Source of the DNA: Streptomyces sp. NRRL WC-3618
Lineage (GTDB): Bacteria; Actinomycetota; Actinomycetes; Streptomycetales; Streptomycetaceae
Assembly (NCBI RefSeq): GCF_001280005.1
Contig: NZ_LGDW01000098.1
Coordinates: forward strand, 1 to 11,992
Length of the DNA stretch: 11,992 nucleotides
Direction of reading: 5' to 3'
The position numbers were made by a program, and so were the translations under genes. The notes beneath the pieces are model-generated. The model saw only the letters and a program-made list of their open reading frames with translations. It was not told where the DNA came from and ran no database searches. This document shows, piece after piece, positions 7,322 to 11,992 of the stretch (position 1 is its first letter; each line of letters begins with the position of its first letter).

Positions 7322-7361
7322 GAAGTACGGAAACGGAAGAGGAAGTACGGAAGAGGAAGAG
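7322..7361. repeat. Two 20-bp purine-rich tandem repeats in the nucleotidase leader
   Basis: Bases 7322-7341 and 7342-7361 are adjacent copies that both begin GAAGTACGGA and end GGAAGAG, with two mismatches in 20. On the transcribed (minus) strand of the nucleotidase this is a pyrimidine-rich leader starting 20 bases upstream of its ATG. Function is unknown. Confidence 0.65.
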
Positions 7362-7385
7362 ACAAGAAAGGCAACGCCCGCGAGC

Positions 7386-7430
7386 GGACGTAAGACGAAC
7401 GGACGTACGGCATACGGGCGTAAGAAGAAC
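7386..7430. repeat. Three imperfect 15-bp tandem repeats upstream of the nucleotidase
   Basis: The units are GGACGTAAGACGAAC (7386-7400), GGACGTACGGCATAC (7401-7415) and GGGCGTAAGAAGAAC (7416-7430). Read toward the nucleotidase, units 1 and 3 are GTTCGTCTTACGTCC and GTTCTTCTTACGCCC. Regularly spaced direct repeats upstream of a phosphate-scavenging gene could be regulator sites, but the period is 15, not the 11 of PhoP boxes. Confidence 0.6.
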
Positions 7431-7437
7431 GTGAGAG

Positions 7438-7468
7438 TTCATTCCGCCCCGGCGCAGCCTAGAGTCAA
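7438..7468. promoter_or_regulatory. Candidate divergent promoter region for mshD and the nucleotidase
   Basis: For mshD (plus strand), TAGAGT at 7460-7465 matches the Streptomyces -10 pattern TAGRRT, with a weak -35 TTCATT at 7438-7443 and a 16-base spacer. Transcription would begin near 7472, giving a leader of about 57 bases. On the minus strand, TTGACT (7468-7463) is a good -35 hexamer but has no convincing -10 at the right distance. GTTCATTCCG at 7437-7446 loosely resembles one PHO-box half, without a clear 11-base-phased partner. Confidence 0.35.
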
Positions 7469-7516
7469 CGCGCGTAGCGCGACAGGGGTTCAGGGTTACG
7501 GAACGGTTGCCGCCTC

Positions 7517-7521
7517 AGGAG
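7517..7521 (+). promoter_or_regulatory. Ribosome binding site of mshD
   Basis: AGGAG lies 7 bases before the ATG at 7529. It favours this start over the in-frame ATG at 7559, which has no comparable site. Confidence 0.75.
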
Positions 7522-7528
7522 ATTCACC

Positions 7529-8494
7529 ATGAATCGGGCAGGCCTTACCCTCGTAGCCATGACCAGCGACGACACCGTGCCCCCCGTCCTTCCCGGCCTG
7601 TCTCGTTCCATCGACACCCCGGTCGCCCTCACCTCCGAGCAGGCCGAAGCCGTCCTCGAACTGCTCGCGGAGGCCGCCCACAACGACGGCCAGCAGGCCA
7701 TTTCCGAGCAGGGGCGGCTGCAGTTGCGCGGAGGTGCCCGGCCGGGCGTGTCGCACTTCCTGCTGACGGCGGGCGGCGAACTCGTCGGTTACGCCCAACT
7801 GGAGGACACCGACCTGGTCGAGGCCCCGGCCGCCGAACTCGTCGTCCACCCGGCCCACCGCGGCCACGGTCACGGACGCGCCCTCGGCTCGGCCCTGCTG
7901 GCCGCCTCCGGCAAGCGGCTGCGCGTGTGGGCGCACGGCGGCCACTCCGCCGCCCGGCACCTCGCCCAGGTCCTCGGCCTCACCCTCTTCCGCGAACTGC
8001 GCCAGCTGCGGCGGCCGTTGGCCGACCTGGACCTGCCCGAGCCGAAGCTCCCCGAGGACGTGACGGTACGGACCTTCGTCCCCGGCGAGGACGACGCGGC
8101 CTGGCTCGCCGTGAACGCCGCCGCCTTCGCCCACCACCCCGAACAGGGCTCCCTGACCCAACGCGACCTCGACGACCGCAAGGCCGAGGCCTGGTTCGAC
8201 CCGGAGGGCTTCTTCCTCGCCTTCCGCGAGGGCGAACTCATCGGCTTCCACTGGACGAAGACGCACGCGGCGGAGCGCCTGGGCGAGGTGTACGTCATCG
8301 GCCTGGCCCCGGACGCCCAGGGCGGCGGCCTCGGCCGGGCGCTCACCACGATCGGCCTGCGCCACCTGGCCGGGCGCGGGCTGCCCACGGCGATGCTGTA
8401 CGTCGACGCGGACAACGCGGCGGCGGTCAGCCTGTACGAGCGACTGGGCTTCGAGACCCACGAGACGGACCTCATGTACCGCACGGAGTCGTAA
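7529..8494 (+). CDS. mshD: Mycothiol synthase (acetyl-CoA:Cys-GlcN-Ins acetyltransferase)
   Basis: The product is 321 residues with two GNAT domains, the hallmark of MshD. It transfers acetyl from acetyl-CoA to the cysteine amine of Cys-GlcN-Ins, the last step in making mycothiol, the main actinobacterial thiol; it acts in the cytoplasm. The N-terminal domain has an acetyl-CoA loop-like HRGHGHG (110-116). The C-terminal, catalytic-type domain has the family motif AFAHHPEQG (199-207) and a good acetyl-CoA loop QGGGLGRA (264-271). Length is as expected (about 300 residues). The N-terminus before residue 27 is poorly conserved in such proteins, so the start could be 10 codons further in. The gene is divergent from the nucleotidase and is followed by a strong terminator, so it is probably transcribed alone. 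Its last codons and stop lie inside a 25-bp duplication. Confidence 0.93.
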   Translation: MNRAGLTLVAMTSDDTVPPVLPGLSRSIDTPVALTSEQAEAVLELLAEAAHNDGQQAISEQGRLQLRGGARPGVSHFLLTAGGELVGYAQLEDTDLVEAPAAELVVHPAHRGHGHGRALGSALLAASGKRLRVWAHGGHSAARHLAQVLGLTLFRELRQLRRPLADLDLPEPKLPEDVTVRTFVPGEDDAAWLAVNAAAFAHHPEQGSLTQRDLDDRKAEAWFDPEGFFLAFREGELIGFHWTKTHAAERLGEVYVIGLAPDAQGGGLGRALTTIGLRHLAGRGLPTAMLYVDADNAAAVSLYERLGFETHETDLMYRTES

Positions 8495-8523
8495 CACGAT
8501 GTACCGCACGGAGTCGTAACACG
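8474..8523. repeat. Perfect 25-bp tandem duplication across the mshD stop codon
   Basis: Bases 8474-8498 are repeated without mismatch at 8499-8523. The unit begins ATGTACCGCACGG and includes the last codons (MYRTES) and TAA of mshD. The first copy keeps the reading frame and stop, so the protein is unaffected; the second copy lies in the 3' untranslated region. The perfect identity suggests a recent slippage or duplication event. Confidence 0.9.
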
Positions 8524-8549
8524 CGGGCCCACGCGGGCAGTTGCCGGAG

Positions 8550-8580
8550 GAGGGGGCGGTGATCTTGACACCGCCCCCTC
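8550..8580 (+). terminator. Strong hairpin terminator of mshD
   Basis: GAGGGGGCGGTG at 8550-8561 pairs perfectly (12 bp) with CACCGCCCCCTC at 8569-8580 around the 7-base loop ATCTTGA, followed by TCTT. It lies 55 bases after the mshD stop and separates mshD from the operon that follows. Confidence 0.85.
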
Positions 8581-8582
8581 TC

Positions 8583-8611
8583 TTGGGTCACCCTTTCACT
8601 ACTCAATTAGT
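8583..8611 (+). promoter_or_regulatory. Candidate promoter of the GntR-ABC operon, covered by the operator
   Basis: TTGGGT at 8583-8588 and ATTAGT at 8606-8611 are separated by 17 bases. Transcription would begin near 8618, giving a leader of only about 12 bases that still includes the ribosome site. The palindrome at 8589-8620 covers the spacer, the -10 and the start point, so a bound repressor would block it. Confidence 0.35.
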
Positions 8612-8620
8612 GAAAGGGTG
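8589..8620. promoter_or_regulatory. 13-bp-arm palindromic operator of the GntR/YtrA-type regulator
   Basis: CACCCTTTCACTA at 8589-8601 is perfectly complementary to TAGTGAAAGGGTG at 8608-8620, with spacer CTCAAT. It ends 9 bases before the GTG start of the regulator and includes part of its ribosome site. Members of the YtrA subfamily bind long inverted repeats in front of their own operons; the inner CACTA...TAGTG is of that kind. As RNA it would also fold into a strong hairpin, but the location argues for an operator. Confidence 0.75.
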
Positions 8621-8629
8621 GTTGTACGA

Positions 8630-9031
8630 GTGGTCGAGTACCGCATCGACAGACGCACCGGCGTCGCCACCTATCTGCAGATCGTCCAGCAGACCAAACA
8701 GGCCCTGCGCCTGGGCCTGCTGGAACCCGGCGACAAGCTGCCCACGGCCCGCGAGGTCGTGGAGGCCACCGCCATCAATCCGAACACCGTCCTGAAGGCC
8801 TACCGCGAGCTGGAGCGCGAGGGCCTGGTCGAGGCACGACGGGGCCTCGGCACGTTCGTCCGCAAGTCGCTGGGGGCTGCCCCTGCGGACTCCCCGTTCG
8901 GCGCCGAACTGGCCGACTGGGCCACCCGGGCCCGCGACGCCGGACTCGAACGCGACGACGTGGCGGCGCTGTTCACCTCCGTACTCGACACGCATTTCAA
9001 CGACACGCATTTCAAGGGGGACCAGGGATGA
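8630..9031 (+). CDS. GntR-family transcriptional regulator, YtrA subfamily
   Basis: The product is 133 residues. A winged helix-turn-helix fills residues 12-78: GVATYLQIVQQTKQAL, then EPGDKLPTAREV (32-43), the recognition helix region INPNTVLKAYRELEREGLV (49-67) and the wing RRGLGTFV (70-77). Only about 55 residues follow, too few for the FadR or HutC effector domains, which is typical of the YtrA subfamily. GTG at 8630 was chosen because GGGTGG (8616-8621) lies 8 bases upstream and relatives begin with MVEYRID; a GTG at 8618 would lie inside the operator arm. It probably binds the palindrome at 8589-8620 as a dimer and represses the operon. It overlaps the ABC ATPase gene by ATGA. The C-terminus holds a five-residue duplication, DTHFN/DTHFK. 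Confidence 0.9.
   Translation: MVEYRIDRRTGVATYLQIVQQTKQALRLGLLEPGDKLPTAREVVEATAINPNTVLKAYRELEREGLVEARRGLGTFVRKSLGAAPADSPFGAELADWATRARDAGLERDDVAALFTSVLDTHFNDTHFKGDQG
8986..9015. repeat. Perfect 15-bp tandem duplication at the 3' end of the GntR gene
   Basis: CGACACGCATTTCAA at 8986-9000 is repeated exactly at 9001-9015. The unit is five codons, so the frame is kept and the protein ends DTHFN-DTHFK-GDQG. It lies just before the ribosome site of the ABC ATPase. Confidence 0.9.
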
Positions 9032-9930
9032 GCGACACCGCCATGGAGGCGGCCGGACTCGGCAAGCGGTTCGGCCGGCGCAAGGGCTGGGCGCTGCGCG
9101 AGTGCGCGTTCCGGCTGCCGGCCGGGCGCGTCTGCGCGGTCGTCGGGCACAACGGCGCCGGCAAGTCCACGCTGCTGGCCCACGCGGCCGGTCTCCTCAG
9201 GCCCACCGAGGGCACGCTCACCGTCCTCGGCACCACCCCGGGGGCGGCGCGTGAGCGCATGGCGTACGTCGCCCAGGACAAGCCCCTGCACGCCCACCTC
9301 ACCGTCGAGGACACCCTCCGCCTGGGCCGGGAACTCAACCCCCGGCGCTGGGACGCGGCCGTCGCCGGGCGCGTCGTCGCGGAGGGCGCCCTCGACCCCG
9401 ACGCCAAGATCCGCGACCTCTCCGGCGGCCAGCGCACCCGGGTCGCGCTCGCCCTCGCGCTGGGCAAGCGCCCCGAACTGCTGCTGCTGGACGAGCCGAT
9501 GGCCGACCTCGACCCGCTCGCCCGGCACGAGCTGATGGGCACCCTGATGGCCGACGCCGCCGAGAACGGCACCACGGTTGTCATGTCCTCGCACGTCGTC
9601 GCCGAGCTCGAGGGCTCCTGCGACCACGTCCTCCTTCTCAGCGCCGGCCAGGTCCGCCTCGCCGGCCCGCTGGACGACCTGCTCGCCGCCCACACCCTGG
9701 TCACCGGCCCGGCCGCCGCCCTCGACGGGCACACGGTGATCGAGTCCCGTACGACGGGCCGCCAGACCACCGCCCTCATCCGCGTCGGCGGCCGCCTCGC
9801 CGGCACCTGGCAGAGCGCCACCCCCACCCTGGAGGAACTGGTCCTCGCCCACCTCCGCTCCCCCGAGGCACCACCCCTGCACCTCGACGCGGACGACGCC
9901 ACGGACGCATCGGTGGAGGCCGCCGTATGA
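9028..9930 (+). CDS. ABC transporter ATP-binding protein
   Basis: The product is 300 residues. A complete nucleotide-binding domain is visible: Walker A GHNGAGKST (40-48), Q-loop Q83, signature LSGGQ (131-135), Walker B LLLLDEP (151-157), D-loop ADLD (159-162) and the switch histidine in SSH189. The last 90 residues form a family-type C-terminal extension without a recognised motif. The ATG overlaps the regulator's TGA, and AAGGGGGACCAGGG lies just upstream. It should energise the two permeases that follow; with the YtrA-type regulator this resembles exporters that respond to envelope-active or peptide antibiotics, but the substrate is not readable from the sequence. All catalytic residues appear intact. 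Confidence 0.92.
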   Translation: MSDTAMEAAGLGKRFGRRKGWALRECAFRLPAGRVCAVVGHNGAGKSTLLAHAAGLLRPTEGTLTVLGTTPGAARERMAYVAQDKPLHAHLTVEDTLRLGRELNPRRWDAAVAGRVVAEGALDPDAKIRDLSGGQRTRVALALALGKRPELLLLDEPMADLDPLARHELMGTLMADAAENGTTVVMSSHVVAELEGSCDHVLLLSAGQVRLAGPLDDLLAAHTLVTGPAAALDGHTVIESRTTGRQTTALIRVGGRLAGTWQSATPTLEELVLAHLRSPEAPPLHLDADDATDASVEAAV

Positions 9931-10931
9931 CCACCGTGACCACCGCAGAGGCCCCGGCGCGAAACCGCCCCCGGCGTCCACTCACCCCCCATGGCCTCAC
10001 CTGGACCCTGCTGCGCGTGCACCGGTCCGCCCTCTGGTTCTGGGTCATGTACGTCGCCGTGATCGCCGCCGCGCTCCTGTGGCTGTACGGGCCTGGCGCC
10101 CACGCGGCCATGGACGAGCTGGTGCGCTCGCGCTGCCGTGACGGCGTCATCCCCGAACTCGACTGCGACTCCCCGGGCCCGGCCGGAGCCCGCTGGGACG
10201 CGATCGTCGTCCTCGCCGGCTCCATGATCGCCCTCGCCCCGGTCCTGATCGCCACGTGGGCGGGCGGCTCGCTCATCGGCCGCGCGCTCGAGGACGGCAC
10301 GGCGCGGCTGGCGTGGACGCAGTCGGTGTCCCCGACGCGCTGGCTGGCCGCCCAGCTCGCCGTGCCCGCCGTACTGATCACCGCGGGCATGCTCCCCCTC
10401 ACCCTCCTGCACCGCATGATGTGGGCGGCCCACCCCGAACTCCGGCCGGGCAGCGGGTACTGGTTCGACAGCCGGATCTTCGATGCCAACGGCATCGTCG
10501 CCACCGTCGACAGCCTGTTCGGTCTGGCTTTCGGCGTCCTGGTGGGCATGGTGGCGCGCCGCTCGATGACCGGGCTCGGCGTCTCCCTCGGCGCCACCGG
10601 ATTCGGCCTGGAGGAGTTCCAGTCCGTGGTCCCCTACCTGTGGCCGGCCGAGACCCGGAAGGTCACGGTCGACTTCTCCGGCTCCCTCGGCATGCCGGCC
10701 GGTGAGGGCTCCTACACCGCCACCGGCGCGCGTCTCCCCGACGTGCTGTGCGGCGGCAGGGCCTCGTGCGTCGCCCGCCACCACGTCGTCGGCGAATACC
10801 GCGACTACCACCCGGCCGCCCACTTCTGGCCCCTCCAGCTCATGGAGACCGGCATCCTCCTCACCCTCGCGGCGCTGGCCGCGCTGACCGCGTTCGCCCT
10901 CCTCAGGCGCCGCACGGGAGCCTCCGTATGA
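9927..10931 (+). CDS. ABC transporter permease, first of two paralogues
   Basis: The product is 334 residues. It has about six membrane segments: 34-53, 93-117, 141-162, 188-210, 214-230 (weak) and 306-327. Between the first and second segments a loop carries C70 and C80; a larger loop before the last segment carries C275 and C281 and the motif HHVVGEYRDYHPAAHFWPLQ. The cytoplasmic-type segment ARLAWTQSVSPTRWLAA (126-142), shared with the next gene, probably contacts the ATPase. The start ATG overlaps the ATPase stop as ATGA. No separate substrate-binding protein is encoded, so export or antibiotic removal is more likely than import. It is about 20 residues longer than its neighbour, mainly through an insertion around 245-280. 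Confidence 0.85.
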   Translation: MTTVTTAEAPARNRPRRPLTPHGLTWTLLRVHRSALWFWVMYVAVIAAALLWLYGPGAHAAMDELVRSRCRDGVIPELDCDSPGPAGARWDAIVVLAGSMIALAPVLIATWAGGSLIGRALEDGTARLAWTQSVSPTRWLAAQLAVPAVLITAGMLPLTLLHRMMWAAHPELRPGSGYWFDSRIFDANGIVATVDSLFGLAFGVLVGMVARRSMTGLGVSLGATGFGLEEFQSVVPYLWPAETRKVTVDFSGSLGMPAGEGSYTATGARLPDVLCGGRASCVARHHVVGEYRDYHPAAHFWPLQLMETGILLTLAALAALTAFALLRRRTGASV

Positions 10932-11872
10932 CCACCACGACCGCACTCGCGGCACCAGCGAGAGCGCGACGCACCCGCCGGCACCCCCGCGGCCTGGCCT
11001 CGGCCATGCTGATCCTGCACCGCTCGGCCCTCTGGTTCTGGCTGGCGCTGGTCGCCGTGGCCGCCGGGGCGACGCTGTGGATGTACGGCTGGGGAGCCGA
11101 CGCGGCCTTCGCCGAGTTCGTCCGCAAGGGCTGCGCCGACGGGGTCGGCAACAGCGGCTGCGACTTCAACGGCCCCGCCTACGCCCGCTACGCCACCGCC
11201 AACACCGTCAGCGGCGGCCTCATCACCTTCGTACCGCTGCTCACCGCCCTCTGGGCGGGCACCGCGCTCATCGCCCGCGAGCTGGAGAACGGCACCGCGC
11301 GGCTGGCGTGGACCCAGTCCGTGTCCCCGGCCCGCTGGCTCGCCGCGAAGCTCGCCGTACCGGCCGCGCTGCTCACCGCGGGCACCCTCCTGCTCGTACT
11401 CCTGCACCGCCTCGCGTGGGACGCGCACACCGAGCTGTTCCGCGGCAGGGGCCCCCGGCAGTGGCAGGACACCACCAACTACGTCGCCAACGGCACCCTC
11501 GCCCCCGCGTACACACTGCTCGGCCTGGCCGTCGGCGCCCTGACGGGACTGCTCGTACGACGGTCCCTGGCCGCCTCCGTCGGCACCTTCCTCGCCTTCC
11601 TGGCCCTCCAGTCCGCGATCACGTCACTGCGTCCGTATCTGTGGCCGGTCGAGACCCCGAACAGTGAGAACGGCTTCCCGGACTACCTCGGCGCGATCAT
11701 CGGCGCCGGCGCCGAGGCCGTCACCGGGCACGACGTCGTCGGCTTCTACCGCGACCACCACCCGGCCTCCCATTTCTGGCCGCTCCAGCTCATGGAGACC
11801 GGCATCGTCCTCACCGTCGCCGCCACCGCGACGGCCACCGCCTTCTGGCTGCTGCGCCGCCGCACGGCCTGA
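10928..11872 (+). CDS. ABC transporter permease, second of two paralogues
   Basis: The product is 314 residues from the ATG at 10928, which overlaps the previous stop as ATGA; the frame is open further upstream, but that part is antisense-like shadow within the first permease gene. Six membrane segments align with those of the preceding protein. Shared blocks are HRSALWFW (31-38), a Cys pair (69, 78) in the first loop, ARLAWTQSVSPARWLAAKLA (124-143), RPYLWPVET (235-243) and HDVVGFYRDHHPASHFWPLQ (268-287). The two permeases therefore arose by tandem duplication and probably form a heterodimer on two copies of the single ATPase. This copy lacks the inserted cysteines of the first. It is the last gene of the operon, followed by a hairpin repeat. 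Confidence 0.85.
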   Translation: MTTTTALAAPARARRTRRHPRGLASAMLILHRSALWFWLALVAVAAGATLWMYGWGADAAFAEFVRKGCADGVGNSGCDFNGPAYARYATANTVSGGLITFVPLLTALWAGTALIARELENGTARLAWTQSVSPARWLAAKLAVPAALLTAGTLLLVLLHRLAWDAHTELFRGRGPRQWQDTTNYVANGTLAPAYTLLGLAVGALTGLLVRRSLAASVGTFLAFLALQSAITSLRPYLWPVETPNSENGFPDYLGAIIGAGAEAVTGHDVVGFYRDHHPASHFWPLQLMETGIVLTVAATATATAFWLLRRRTA

Positions 11873-11905
11873 GCAAGCCGGCATCCAACCACGCTGGCCC
11901 GCATT

Positions 11906-11980
11906 CCCAGCCCGTCCGGCGATTGAGGACAAGGCCCGTTCAGGGCCGTAGGGGGGTCTGGGGGCGCAGCCCCCAGGGAC
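11906..11980. repeat. Streptomyces-type intergenic hairpin repeat, possible operon terminator
   Basis: CCCAGCCCGTCCGGCGATTG begins at 11906. A small stem follows (GGCCC 11933-11937 with GGGCC 11943-11947), then a perfect 8-bp stem CTGGGGGC (11958-11965) with GCCCCCAG (11969-11976) around GCA. From general knowledge, near-identical blocks recur after genes across Streptomyces genomes. Its place 33 bases after the last permease stop suits a terminator or transcript-stabilising role. Confidence 0.7.
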
Positions 11981-11992
11981 GCCCACCCCAAC

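Noticed and set aside
7303..7413. N-terminal extension of the nucleotidase from an ATG at 7413
   Set aside because: It would add 37 residues in front of a good signal peptide, crosses the tandem repeats and has no ribosome site.
8565..8570. TTGACA as a -35 box for the GntR operon
   Set aside because: It matches the consensus, but it lies in the mshD terminator hairpin and no TANNNT -10 follows at 16-18 bases.
9012..10955. Long minus-strand open frame over the ABC genes
   Set aside because: The plus strand encodes clear ABC motifs and membrane helices with ATGA overlaps. The antisense product is low-complexity.
1..11992. CRISPR arrays, tRNA or rRNA genes, insertion sequences
   Set aside because: No regularly spaced repeat-spacer array, no cloverleaf or rRNA-like sequence and no transposase motif was seen on either strand.

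Overview
The window looks like Streptomyces (or a very close actinomycete) chromosome. GC content is very high, the genes have strongly G/C-biased third codon positions, GTG and TTG starts occur, there is a mycothiol synthase gene (mycothiol is actinobacterial), and the right edge carries an intergenic hairpin repeat typical of Streptomyces.

Left part (1-5383), accessory in character. The tail of an unrecognised gene (1-132) is followed by a short repeat cluster, a hairpin and about 350 bases of gene-free leader. Then comes the main item, a 1516-residue secreted protein (561-5111) with a signal peptide, an unrecognised N-terminal domain, a three-lobed ricin-type lectin domain, a very long Ala/Lys/Glu-rich coiled-coil stalk, an eight-cysteine pre-tip region and a cysteine-free 120-residue C-terminal tip. 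A 91-residue cytoplasmic protein overlaps its stop codon by ATGA. This is the layout of a polymorphic toxin with its immunity protein. The stalk recalls that of the Streptomyces umbrella-toxin subunit UmbC, but here the lectin and stalk are in one chain and no ALF repeats are seen.

Middle (5426-8580), core genome. A perfect 18-bp hairpin separates the immunity gene from a convergent gene for a secreted 5'-nucleotidase/metallophosphoesterase (minus strand). A 226-bp divergent intergenic region rich in short repeats separates that gene from mshD, which makes the last enzyme of mycothiol synthesis. mshD ends in a 25-bp tandem duplication and then a strong terminator.

Right part (8589-11872). 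A 13-bp-arm palindrome sits just upstream of a four-gene operon in which every junction is an ATGA overlap: a short GntR regulator of YtrA type, an ABC ATPase and two tandem paralogous six-helix permeases. The likely logic is that the regulator binds the palindrome and represses its own operon until an envelope-active or peptide signal appears. The transporter's substrate cannot be read from the sequence. The last 120 bases hold the Streptomyces-type intergenic repeat.
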